NCBI GenBank assembly: GCA_010094045.1
Contig: ML986741.1
Span: forward strand, 1-64,000
Reading direction: 5' to 3'
Length of the DNA: 64,000 nucleotides
Source: Lojkania enalia
Taxonomy: Eukaryota > Ascomycota > Dothideomycetes > Pleosporales
Each line of letters starts with the position of its first letter. Position 1 is the first letter of the stretch. Position numbers and translations under genes: made by a program. Under the pieces are notes generated by a model. That model saw only the letters and a program-made list of their open reading frames with translations. It ran no database searches and was not told where the DNA came from. Below are positions 10,068 to 20,641 of this stretch, in pieces.

Positions 10068-12531
10068 CTAGTCTAGCTCAATCACCTCACCGCACGCCTC
10101 CGCCAATTCGAGTTTCTCTGCGTCGGTAAGTTGCTCACTGCTCTTCCGTGAGGTGTACGACACTAGCGAGCCCTTGGAGCCGACACCGTCCCACAGGCTC
10201 GACAGCGATGGGCAAGTCTGCCTCTTGTACTTCGGTGCTGAGGGTTCAATATCCGTGATCTTGCTCCAAATGGATTTTTTCATCGGTGTAGATGGGAAAT
10301 ATGGCGTTCTACGAGACGAGGGCCGGGATGCAGAGCCAGGGCTCCCAATCTGCATATCCTGAAATAGCTCAGTCAGGCGTGTGAGGTCGTCCTCAGGTCC
10401 AATCCATCCTTCGTCTAGAGCCTCTAAGATCCGGATTATCATTTTAAAGACAGCAGCTGCCATAACTGGAGGATAGGCATTGCCGATCTGCTTTACTGCT
10501 TCCCCGTGCGTGCCCGTGAAATGGTAACCGTAGGGGAAGCTTTGTAGTAGGGAGAGTTCTCTAGCGGTATAGCGTCGTTTGCCAGAGTAGTGGTGGTTTT
10601 CGCCCCCGCTAACGGTGACACAGCCTTTCAGAAAGCTCGTATGAGGATTGTACGGTTCCTTGTTGATCGGTCGCCGGAGGAGCGGTTGATGGTAAGTGTC
10701 GTGGTGATTGCGAGCCGCTAGTCGTCGGAGGGGCTCAAGGGCGTCAAAGACGGAGACGAAGCGCTTGAGACCGCTGCCTCGGGGACCATGTGTCGGTTTT
10801 GGGAACGGGGGGAGCGGAGTTCCCCGCCTGCTTTTTTTTTTAACACGGTGAGGGGAAATGTTCCATAATGTTCTCTTACCTTGCAGCAATTATGAGGAGG
10901 CGCTTGCGCTGTTGGGGTAACCCGAATGCAGACATATCCTCGATTGTATACCTAAGATCGTATCCTGCCTTGATAATGTCATTTTTAAGTTGCCGGAAGT
11001 TTCGCTGATGTTCTCTAGATGTTGCCAGGCCGAAGGTTTGCTCCAGGGTTGCGATGCGAGGCTTCAACTCTGACAGTATGGCTCCAACGGTGAAAATAGC
11101 TTCGTAGTTGGCCTGGTCATTTTGACCTGGTCTAGTGCTGGATATCCTTATTAGCATCATTAAATACACAGCATGAATCAAGTGATTCATAGACTTACTG
11201 TGCAGGAGACCAATATTTACATGGTGGCGATAGATGCAAGATGTCGACCTTGAGCGATTCTTTTGGGGCGTCTGGAGGCGGAAAGTTATGCGCGTCAAGT
11301 TGATAAATGTTTGCGGTAGCAAAATTAGCTCCATATGCGACGATTGCGTTTTCATCGTGGTCGAGTCCCCATTTCACGAGCAGGCCTGCCTGCCTCGCGC
11401 CCTCAGAAGCACCACCAGCTCCGCAGAATACGTCCCCGAGCGTATACTTCTTTTTCTTCTTCTGGTGAGCTGGCGCTCGACGCTTAGACGGAGTACCGCC
11501 TGTTTTCGCGTTCGAGTCAGATCTTTGGCGCTTTTTGCCAGCTCGAACAGCCTCGCGCTTGCTGACAATAATAAGGTCGTCATCATCGTCTATAGTGATT
11601 GAGTTCTCCCTCGAAATGCTTACTCGGGAAGGACCAGGAGCATGAGGCTCGCCAACGCATTCTCGGGAATAGAGACCACGAGCCTCTCCACTATATGTCT
11701 TCCCGTTCTCGTTCACTATACATATATGTACCCATCTGCACACAAGCTGCCCCTCGTAGAAGATTTTCTTTTTGGCCTCTTCTTTCGTCATGCCCTTCAA
11801 GTCTGCCCAGCTCTGCGTGAGGCGGAACGATTGAAATGGATATGCCTTATTCGTCAAAACACACATCCTCTTCTTCACTATGTCGGTGACCGGAATATCC
11901 ACCTGGCCTTGTTCAAAAGCGGGCCGCGGGTCATCTTCACTAGTTTCCAACAACATTACCAGCTCGTTCAACTTCCCTGTGCGTCAATTAACCGAGTAGC
12001 GTGGAGCCGCGTGTACTTTCTTGACTTACAGTCGAAGACCTGCCCATGATACTTGGTCCTGCGCATGCGGTACCCACGTAGCTTGACCTCATCAGTTTCG
12101 AGATTCCGCCAGATGGCGGTGACGTAGAGGAAGTCGCCACTGTGAAGGACGTCGGAAGAGCGCACAGCCGAGTCCCTTAACTCAACAGCATCGCCAACTT
12201 CGATGGTGAAATCATACTCAAGGCTGCCCTCCTTGACGGAAGGCAACTCAATCGGTGGGGCCCGCTTGAATGGCTTGGGGGAAGGAACCCTCCAGTACGA
12301 GTTCTTGCTTGGCGTGGGGACACTTGGCTCTAATTCGTCATTGTCATCGATTGTTATAACTTTGGGCTCTTCAGCCTCATCTATTGCGTATACATTAGAA
12401 GTCTTTCGAGTATGGGTTTGAATGGTGAGACGCCTACCAACGGCAAGGTCGTACTCATAGCCTCCGGACTCGCTACCCTCATCATCTGAGTCCAGTATAT
12501 AGGGATCGTGTTTGGACCCTTGGGTAGACAT
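10068..12531 (-). CDS. rid: RID/Masc1-type cytosine-5 DNA methyltransferase
   Basis: Putative C5-cytosine methyltransferase of the fungal RID/Masc1/DmtA group, which is required for repeat-induced point mutation in Neurospora and linked to sexual development elsewhere. Four exons (12531-12030, 11976-11199, 11137-10880, 10827-10068) give about 765 residues. An acidic N-terminus is followed by a BAH-like region spanning the first junction (from GDAVELRDSAV), then a basic linker. Motif I (GDVFCGAGGASEGA, about 349-362), motif IV SPPCKYWSPAHT with catalytic Cys near 420, EQT at about 459-461 where most C5 enzymes have ENV, motif VIII QQRKRLL and motif X QIGNAYPP follow. The EQT triplet is the hallmark separating this group from Dim-2 and Dnmt1. 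All motifs look intact, so the enzyme should be active. Confidence 0.93.
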
Positions 12532-13007
12532 TGTCTCTGGGCAGAAAGCTCACTACGTGTGTGGTGGCGAGTCTCTTGCAATAGTCAAAGCCGGCTACGA
12601 ATGGAGAGGGCGTAAGGAGAGGGCGTAAGGAGAAGAAACGTGGTTGAAGCCGGGAAGCTGTAGACTGGATGAGTCAACGGCCAACAGGACCTCTGCTAGA
12701 AGTTGCGCCGCAGCAACGAGGCAGCAGCGCAAAAGGTAAGGCGGTGAAGGTGAGAGAGGTACGGGGAACTGTGTCGAGGTGAACTCAAGAAAATTTGATT
12801 AGTGCATATCTTCAAAAGATGCTTCCCAACCTGAACAAAAAGCGCTCGTAAAGAGGGCGGTGAGAGAGGAACATATGGGATCGTAAGAACTTAACTACTC
12901 GCCAAGAAAGATGGTGGACAGAACTCTTGATATTCGCACTTTCACGCTCTATTTGTACACATCCCTAATACAGCGCGGCTTAGTCCGCTGACGCAATGGC
13001 TTCATGC

Positions 13008-13701
13008 TCACCTTATCGTCTTCTCTACAAAGTCTTTCTCCAAGCGTCCAACCTCCCTCTTGAAAGTCTCCACCTCTCTCCAGCAGTCTAGCGGCCTCCG
13101 ATCGTACATCCTTAAGCAAGTCACAACATCCTCCTTTGCCTTTGCTAGTGACGGATCCACCTGCTCAAGTTTTTTCCTGCCCTCCAGCTTCTTCTTCAGC
13201 GCCTCAATCTCCTTGCTCACGCTCTCCCGGCTCATATCATTCAACCTCTGTTTTTCCGCGAGGGTAGCCGAAGAAGATGTTGCGTCGGCGAGTCTCTCAG
13301 TGAGCGACGGCTCGGAGGGCTTCCCTGATTCTATGGAAAGGGATTCGGAGAGTTTTGTGAGCTCTTCGGCGCCTTTCTCGCGGAGTTTCTCGAGCTCGGT
13401 AGTTAGCCTTTGCTGGTAGTGAAGCTCTTGCTGTTTGGAGCGGGTTGAGTCTGTCTGCAGCAGCAATTGGAATCAGTTGGTAGCTCCAGCACGCCTTAGA
13501 ATATTCATGGCAGTACCTGCGTGTTTCTCTGCAATGAATCTACCAATTCGTTCGAGAAGCGGACGGGGGCATCTCTGTTCAGAAAGTTAGCGGTCGCCCG
13601 ACGCACGCAATTGACGGCCAATTGATCGGGCGGAGCATCGCTTACGAGGAGAAGACATGCTGGGGGACTCCAGTGGAGGGTTTGGAATTATCTGCCCCCA
13701 T
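13008..13701 (-). CDS. mic19: MICOS complex subunit Mic19 (DUF1690)
   Basis: Peripheral inner-membrane protein of the mitochondrial contact site and cristae organising system. Exons 13701-13646, 13574-13517 and 13454-13008 give about 186 residues. The N-terminus MGADNSKPSTGVPQHVFSS has Gly at position 2, suiting N-myristoylation, and is followed by PVRFSNELVDSLQ. The middle is a long Glu/Lys/Leu coiled coil. The C-terminus contains a CX10C pair (CLRMYDRRPLDC), the redox-active motif known for fungal Mic19. The two short 5' exons use GTAAGC and GTACTG donors with CAG acceptors and restore the conserved N-terminus. It diverges from the GNAT gene across 272 bp. Confidence 0.9.
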
Positions 13702-13973
13702 TTTCGCTGATCCGGCTATGCTTGATGATATCGCTGGAGTCGCGGGAGCTGGCAGAAGTAACTCAGACTTGGCAATCTACATCTGCCACTAGTACTGCTT
13801 CGGCAAGAGCGCGTCGCGCTCCACCACGCAGTCAACATCACATGCCTGTGAACCTTCACACCCACCTACCTGTCGTTGACTAACCTACTTATTTTAGGAC
13901 AACCCTTACAATTATTAGAACTACTTCAGGAAACCCAACCCTCGCGGAATTCTTCACCCAACCTCGCACCCCA

Positions 13974-14729
13974 ATGCTCCAAACCTCTATCGCCACATGG
14001 TTGAAGAAGCCTACTACCGTCACTCAGACCGACGCCTCTAGAAACCACACACCTACCCCGCTTCAGCCCGCTCTATCCTTAACCCCGCATGCGAAATCAA
14101 CCCCGACTATATTCGAAGAGCCTACTACAAAAACCCCCAATGCTTCAACGGAGACGCGACATTCTAGCTCATCGAAAGCTTCGTCTCTCCCACCCCTCCC
14201 TCGAAATGTTAAAGTTGTACAGCTTACGGAAGACCTTATTCCCGCGTTCAAACGACTAAACTCTTTGACACTTCCAGTACCATATCCTCCATCATTCTAC
14301 ACTGAAACCATGACAGAGCCTCACCACAGCATAACGCTAATGGCCCTCTGGCACTCGAAACCGCCAACCAATCCCCAGTCTTCCGACACGGAGAAGCCGC
14401 TTCTGGTTGGTGCTATACGCTGTCGCATTTTACCCTCCTCCATCCTCTATATCTCAACATTGTGCCTCCTCTCTCCCTACCGATCGCACGGAATCGCAAC
14501 CCATTTACTCCAGAAAGTCGTCATGAAAGCCGCAAAGGAACACAATGTCAAAAGTGTAACCGCACATGTTTGGGAGGCAAATTACGACGCGCTTAAATGG
14601 TACAAGAAGCGCGGATTTGAGGTCGTCGGGAAAGAGGAAGGGTACTACCGGAAACTCATGCCCTCCGGAGCGATACTAGTGAGGAAGGTCATAGGGGTCG
14701 GTGATTTTCTAAGCACCATGGATGCTTAA
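13974..14729 (+). CDS. GNAT-family N-acetyltransferase
   Basis: Single exon of 251 residues. The first third is Ser/Thr/Pro-rich and probably disordered; the GNAT fold starts near residue 75 (VKVVQLTEDLIPAFKRLNSL). The substrate-binding beta strands follow, then motif A around LSPYRSHGIATHLLQKVV (acetyl-CoA pyrophosphate loop, here RSHGIA), and the C-terminal AHVWEANYDALKWYKKRGF typical of N-terminal acetyltransferases close to NAA50. The likely role is acetylating protein N-termini co-translationally, with substrate uncertain. The very start QTSIATWLKK resembles a degenerate PCNA-interacting (PIP) box. The start codon is the first ATG of the open frame and no intron is needed. Confidence 0.82.
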   Translation: MLQTSIATWLKKPTTVTQTDASRNHTPTPLQPALSLTPHAKSTPTIFEEPTTKTPNASTETRHSSSSKASSLPPLPRNVKVVQLTEDLIPAFKRLNSLTLPVPYPPSFYTETMTEPHHSITLMALWHSKPPTNPQSSDTEKPLLVGAIRCRILPSSILYISTLCLLSPYRSHGIATHLLQKVVMKAAKEHNVKSVTAHVWEANYDALKWYKKRGFEVVGKEEGYYRKLMPSGAILVRKVIGVGDFLSTMDA

Positions 14730-16325
14730 AGTGAGGATAGCAAGTGAAGCAAACCAGTGTTTCTGCCCCACAATAACGAGTCGGCTACAGCGAGGATGCC
14801 AACAACACAAGAATAATGCCCGATCTCCGACATCTGTAGTGTCATATGCTCAACTTCATTACACAGCATCCCGGCGCTATTCGAGACAGGAACGCAATAA
14901 CCTTGAGGATCGGGGGAAGAACACTTGAGTTGCAAGCGCTTAGCATTCCATGGTTTGGCTTGCCCGAAGTCAATACTGCCACAGTCTGTAGGTTGGCATA
15001 TTCGAGGGACCTTTTAAGAACTTTCTACTCTGACTGCCCCGACGCTGAACATCTTGTGATAGAGTACATCAGCCCTGGCATAGCCGAGCCTGAGGAGCTT
15101 TGTGTTCTGAAGCCAACACGTTGGCTTCTAGTTTACGTTCTAGCGCATTGTTCTCTTCACGTTCGAAACGTGATGTACCTAACCTTAATCGCCTGGGTGC
15201 TTCCATCCTATCTATTCATTTGCTACTTCATTATTGTTCCAAAGATCCATTCTTTCACGAAAGGAGGGTAGCATTATGGCCATCACGACTTCAATTACCA
15301 AATCTCTTGGACTTACGTAGCTTCTACATGGAAGCTTCAATCAAGTAAAACTCTGTGCTAGCCATAAAGCTCGTACCAGGATCCTGGGCTTGGGTCAATA
15401 ATTTCTCGCTTATTTCCTTACCTCGGTCCGATCCAAGATCTCGGTGTCATAATATGAAGATTGTACCGTTATATTTTATCTTGGTGATCCTACATGATGC
15501 ATCCTGTCGCTCTCCGAAATCAGGATCGAGACAATCCTTCATATGATATATTGTATAATATGCTCTGCCACCAGAAAGCACGTATACGAATGCTCGTTCA
15601 CTACCGCAGATGCTTCGTAAAAATTATCACACTTGAGCTATATTGGTGGGAAGTTGCTTCACTAGTCTACAAGGATATAGAGTTGTTCAATATGCGGTTA
15701 AACAACAATTCCACTTGCCTAGCAAAAAATAGTATCGACTGATCTATCTAAAAATATTCTCGGCTCTCGCTACCGGAATCTAGAACGAGTTTAGGTACCA
15801 TTGGAATCGAGCGATCACATTCTCCATGGGACATTGGTTCTTTTTGTCTAAGCAATTCAAACTCTATTGCTGTTAGATGTGGAAAGGCGGATACGATCAT
15901 GAATATTCTCTCCATTATCTACCAAAACAATACTGTAATAATGGACTACCGCGAAGACCTAGCCATAGTTATGGACATATTGTCTTTTCCTTTATCATGC
16001 TTCCGAGTTCTATTCCGCATCTGCGGTCCACACTGTCGCAGTAAGCACAGACACCATTTCGATTAGCCAGCAGCCACTAGGCTATCACAATCTTTGGAAC
16101 ATGAGCTCAAATACGAGCGACGAGCAGGACATGCAATATAAACGACGTGGGCGCGCCTTTAAATCATCGTGTTGGGGTTAACAGTATTGAGATACTATGT
16201 CTAAGAAACTAGGATATAGCTAATGGATATATAAACTATCCCTTAGGGCTCGCTGCCAGGATTATCCATCGCATCTGTTACTTCGGCGTTTGTACTTCCT
16301 CCGCCAAGTGATTCTCCTAACTGCC
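14730..16325. other. Intergenic, becoming AT-rich; no firm gene
   Basis: An ATG-initiated frame of 141 codons at 14846-15271 has a hydrophobic C-terminal third but no recognised domain, and I do not call it a gene. From about 15400 the DNA is AT-rich with stop codons in all frames. The last 100 bp hold the promoter of the CBM1 gene. Confidence 0.5.
16228..16235 (+). promoter_or_regulatory. TATA box of the CBM1 gene
   Basis: TATATAAA lies 91 bp before the ATG of the CBM1 protein, a normal fungal TATA-to-ATG distance. Confidence 0.6.
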
Positions 16326-17113
16326 ATGATGGGATCCCTTGCTCTCATCTTGCTGTTCATATCAATCTCCACGCTTTCTCTAGCAGTACGGCCCAGCTGA
16401 TGCTTACTTAGCTACATATTCTAACCCCAATCCATAGGCACCGCACAATCCGATACTAGAAGAACGGCAGCGTGATAAGACCTACACAATTACTTGTCTC
16501 GGGCCTAGTTGTACCGACTACCCTCCGACTACCCTTGACCTTCCCACTACGTTCTCTATTCCAGGAGGCAATCCAAACCCAAGTCCCACATCTACACCAA
16601 AATCCACATTTAAATCTACACCAACGCCTACATCAACGCCTCCGCCAACAACCAAGAAAACTAGTTCTCCTCCTACTAGCAAATACACGCCGCCGCCGGA
16701 GACTACGCCCACGAAGGTAATTTCCTCTATATGCTCATACATATTCACCAGATATCTGCCAATTCGCGCATTTGGTGGACTGGAATTGACGTCGTAACAG
16801 ACAATCAAATCTTCACAGAAGCCGCCAACGAAAACTTCATCTGAAGAAACTGGACCGAGCAGCACCAGATGTCCTGTGCCTCTTTATTATCAGTGTGGAG
16901 GCTACTATAATGGTGTGCCGTGGTCGGGTTGTACAAAATGTGTCTCAGGTGCTAAATGTGTTGTTCAGAATTGTAAGTCTACCTTTGTTTCAGCATCATC
17001 GGATGGGTATGTAGGATTGGAAGGAGAGAAGAGTGACTGCGAGTTAATATCTCTAGAAACAAAAACTAACAATTAGCACAGATTACTATTATCAGTGCGT
17101 TGCAGATGAATAG
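16326..17113 (+). CDS. Secreted protein with C-terminal CBM1 cellulose-binding domain
   Basis: Four small exons fit: 16326-16385, 16438-16716, 16819-16972 and 17082-17113, giving about 174 residues. The first is a signal peptide (MMGSLALILLFISISTLSLA). A short segment with two Cys follows (TCLGPSC), then a Thr/Pro/Ser/Lys-rich linker of about 80 residues, likely O-glycosylated. The C-terminus is a fungal CBM1: YYQCGGYYNG, GCTKCVSGAKCVVQN and a final YYQC, with six Cys from RCPVP to the last one. No catalytic domain is present. It should bind cellulose or chitin outside the cell, or mask the hyphal wall. Introns end in CAG/TAG and the last has a CTAAC branch site. It lies in an AT-rich island, suggesting an accessory gene. 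Confidence 0.82.
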
Positions 17114-17662
17114 CACATATGAATTGAAATAGAGGGAATTCGGGGCAGAAAGAAACAAGAATGAAAAGTTCCATCACTTTCCAAACATATTTTAAAGTAC
17201 TTGTCGCGGAGTGAATACAAGGTCTTTTCAATGCGCGCCGAGCTTCAGTTATAGAAAATGCAAGTTGTATCCGAGAAAGAAGGTATATTTTAAATTGAAA
17301 GCATCAATCTTAAAGAGTTTGACTTCTTATTAATAAATAAAGAGCTGACCAACAGATCCATAACGCTGACAGAACATGCGATATGCCTGACGCGAGACGC
17401 GACAGTGGGGCAGCAAAAGCTACCCCTCCATGCTGCCATCGTCATATGTTTGCAGCAACTTGCATCTCCGTAATTACTCCTCAGAATTTTTAAACCTACT
17501 ACATTCACTCACATTTTACAGATGATTTTCCTTCACAGCTACTGTTATAGTGATTCCATCGCTCTGACGTGACTGACACCCTTCCAACTGTCTAACACTT
17601 TCGTCAATCGCTCGCAAAAACATCATACGATTCCCATCTCTCCTGACTCCCAATTCCTCGCA

Positions 17663-18543
17663 ATGCCCGACCCTCGAGTCTTCATAATCCGCCACGGCGA
17701 AACAGAATGGTCCCTAAACGGCCGCCACACCGGCATCACCGAGCTCCCCCTCACGGCCAACGGCGAGAAGCGCGTACGAGCAACAGGCAAAGCACTAATT
17801 GGCGACGACAGACTTATCGTACCCGGCAATCTAGCACACATGTACGCTTCTTCCACTGCCAACACCTCAATCATACAACATACGCTAAAGATTGATGCGT
17901 AGTTATGTATCACCCCGCCACCGCGCCCAACGCACCCTCGAGCTCCTCAACCTAGGCTGCCGCGATCGCTACCCCTGGCACGACTCGCCTTCCAAATCCC
18001 CGGACCTGCTCGACATCCGCACGAGCGCGAAAATCGAGGTCTGCCCCTCGATCCGCGAATGGGACTACGGCGACTACGAAGGCCTAACCTCCCCTCAAAT
18101 CCGCCAATCCCGGAAGGAGCGTGGCATGGACACCGACTGGGATATCTGGCGCGATGGATGTGAGGGCGGGGAGATGCCGGAGGATGTTACGAGGCGATTG
18201 GATGAGCTGATTAAAGAAATTAGGGAGAGGTGGCATGAGGGGCATTTTGGTAAGGATGCTGGGTGGAAGGGGAAGGAGGGGGTGCCGAATGATGTGTTGA
18301 TTGTGGCGCATGGCCATATTTTGAGGAGTTTTGCGGCGAGGTGGATTGGGAGGCCCTTGCAAGATAATCCGAGTTTGATACTAGAGGCCGGTGGTGTGGG
18401 AACACTGAGGTGAGTGACTAGAGTGCCGGTTGGGTTTTTTGCTAATGCGTTTTAGTTATGAACATCATAGTGTTAAGGAGCCGGCAATTTTGCTAGGTGG
18501 TGCGTTTGTGGTGGATGTTGCGGAGAAGGAGGAGGGGAAGTAA
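17663..18543 (+). CDS. shb17: Histidine-phosphatase family, sedoheptulose-1,7-bisphosphatase-like
   Basis: Exons 17663-17841, 17903-18409 and 18456-18543 give about 257 residues. The catalytic RHG signature is at residues 10-12 (FIIRHGETEWSLNGRHTG) and the second catalytic His lies in IVAHGHILRSFAARW. EWDYGDYEGL supplies the usual acid residue region. Length and motifs match yeast Shb17, which dephosphorylates sedoheptulose-1,7-bisphosphate in riboneogenesis; a generic phosphoglycerate-mutase-like phosphatase is the alternative. The first intron falls between His-Ile and YVSPRHRAQRT and the second splits the Ser of LSYEHHS. It is probably cytosolic, with no targeting signal. Confidence 0.87.
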
Positions 18544-19592
18544 TGAATATCCTATGTGATAATACGCTAAGAAAGGGGTAATATCCGCATTGACCCATCG
18601 AGAATCCTTCCATTCAAGTACTGTCAGTAATCTCACGAAAAACAGTACTGAAATGGGCTCTTCCAGCTGTATTTCCAATTTTCTTTTAGCTTAAGAGATT
18701 GCAGAGTGCTAATTGATGATAACTGGAAATTTACCAGAAGAGCCTTACTGAAAGCAAGGCGTCCATGAATTAAAAGACAGTAGATGACAATAAAGTATTT
18801 AGCGTCTCAGATAGGGGGATCTTGGTCGGGGATACAATCAATAACGAAAATCCGAGTGAGGTGACCATAGCACCATATAACAGGATCCCGTGGGCCAAGC
18901 TACTGGAATGGAGTCATATCCTCAATCTATCGACTATGGGGGCATCACTGGCCGAATGCTAAGCCGCATGTCCACTTTATGAAGCCTAGGCATATCAACA
19001 TCGATACCTGAATCAAAGTTGACTGATCACTCTGTTACACAATTACAAACTCCACAGTAGGGACTTGTTTGGTCATTGTTGGTTTCTAGCAATAGGCGCT
19101 TGAACCAATTCCCGAACGTGGGCCCTACTTTCTAAGTGGCACTGTATATTAGTATTACCAATTTTGTCCGGCAGTGTTTTATGTAATGCCAACAAGGCCC
19201 CGTGCTCAAGAGTGAAGGGCTTTTGGTTTTAATTCTTTTATACCACTACATGTATAGAGTGCTCATATCACTTCCCCAGTTATCTCTGTTGAGGCATTGG
19301 ACTAGATAGTATGGGCAGGTATCTCCCGTTACTATCATCTAGCCAATCTTGATTTAACTTACATGATATATAGGAGCGCTTGCTCGAAGACATTGTGCAT
19401 ATATAATCTCTCTTCTATATGCAAACATGACACGGCGTACAATAAACCCACTGCGTATACAATGCGACTTCCACATTTCTCATTGTAAAACAGTGCAGTC
19501 TATAAGAAATTCCCCTTGCCAACAACAAAAATGATCCTAGAACGCAACCTTGCTTGCGCACTCCGACAAGCTTGCTTGCGCCGCATTCCAAA
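18544..19592. other. AT-rich intergenic region, no gene
   Basis: About 1 kb with stops in all frames and no recognisable element. The terminal 100 bp are presumably the promoter of the next gene. Confidence 0.5.
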
Positions 19593-20423
19593 ATGGAGAC
19601 ATCAGGCCCCCCCAAAAAGGACGCCTTAAACGCCATCACAGGCGCTCCACAAGTTCTCCTCACCCCACCCTCCCCCATCCACGCCCAAACGACAAACCTC
19701 CGCATTGTATCCCCAATCCTACACATCCCCGACCATCCCCCAATCACCACGACACTTACACGCACCCAATTGACCATCCTCTTTCCAACCCTCCACATAT
19801 TCATCCTTCCCTCACACCCCAGCATCGCGCTTCTCCCTGCCAACTCCATAACCTACACCGGCGTATCCAACGCACTAAAATGGTACGAAGCTGACGTGAA
19901 AGACTCCTCTACATTATTCATATCTACAATCGATGGGACGGTGGAGATCTATCAGGCGCTCGCGTTCATGGGGAATAATGTCAAGGGCGACTTGTTGGGG
20001 TATTTATTCAGCCAGATTGAGAAAGAGATAGGCGGGAGCGTGTGTCTCGACGACATAAAAGATGTGTGGAAGTTGCGGTCCTTGCCGTTTACGGAGGGGG
20101 TTATGAGATTGGTTGTTCGGCGGCTTGCGCGTGCCCTCCTCGCGCGCAATTCCCCTAAGGTTCAAGGAGATTTGACGAAGAGGTTAGACGCTGAGGGTGG
20201 GTTTGAGCAGGTGATAGAGGACGAGGAGAGGGTGTGGGATTGGGTGAAGAGCGAACCGTATTTGGCGGGCCAGGTGGTGAGGGTCATGGGGAGGATGGAG
20301 AAGGAGAGGAAGAGGGCCGTTAGAACAAGCCCGGCGAAGAGGGTGAGGAGGATGGTGAGGAAGCGGAGTGCGGTTAACTGTTTTGAGAGTGTGTTGCAGA
20401 CGGTTGAGGAGGAGACTTATTGA
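19593..20423 (+). CDS. Uncharacterised fungal protein, 276 aa
   Basis: Single exon with ATG at 19593 (METSGPPKKDAL). The frame extends 13 codons further upstream but without an ATG. I recognise no domain. The first half has short hydrophobic strand-like segments (TRTQLTILFPTLHIFILPSHP, SSTLFISTIDGTVEIYQALAF); the second half is helical and highly basic, ending in a nuclear-localisation-like RVRRMVRKRS. Codon use changes from C-ending in the first half to G-ending after about 19950, visible as a purine-rich 3' half. A nuclear or RNA-associated role is conceivable but is inference only. Confidence 0.6.
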   Translation: METSGPPKKDALNAITGAPQVLLTPPSPIHAQTTNLRIVSPILHIPDHPPITTTLTRTQLTILFPTLHIFILPSHPSIALLPANSITYTGVSNALKWYEADVKDSSTLFISTIDGTVEIYQALAFMGNNVKGDLLGYLFSQIEKEIGGSVCLDDIKDVWKLRSLPFTEGVMRLVVRRLARALLARNSPKVQGDLTKRLDAEGGFEQVIEDEERVWDWVKSEPYLAGQVVRVMGRMEKERKRAVRTSPAKRVRRMVRKRSAVNCFESVLQTVEEETY

Positions 20424-20641
20424 GGAGGGCTCCTAGCTAGTTGATTGTAGTACGCCTAATGAATTATTTTCTTTGAGAAGATTAATGAAAATATGTCGTT
20501 CTTCAATGCTTATTTACGGCCCGTTGCTCATATATTCTGGTGTCTTGGCGATATGGTTTGATATTTAATTCGAATTGCTGTCTATGCCATTTGTTCTAGT
20601 TGCCGTTTCCGAAGGCAGAAATTAGGCTAGGGCCGCATTAC

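Noticed and set aside
14846..15271. 141-codon frame with a hydrophobic C-terminus after the GNAT gene
   Set aside because: No recognisable family, no signal peptide, and composition drifting into the AT-rich block; evidence is too weak for a gene call.
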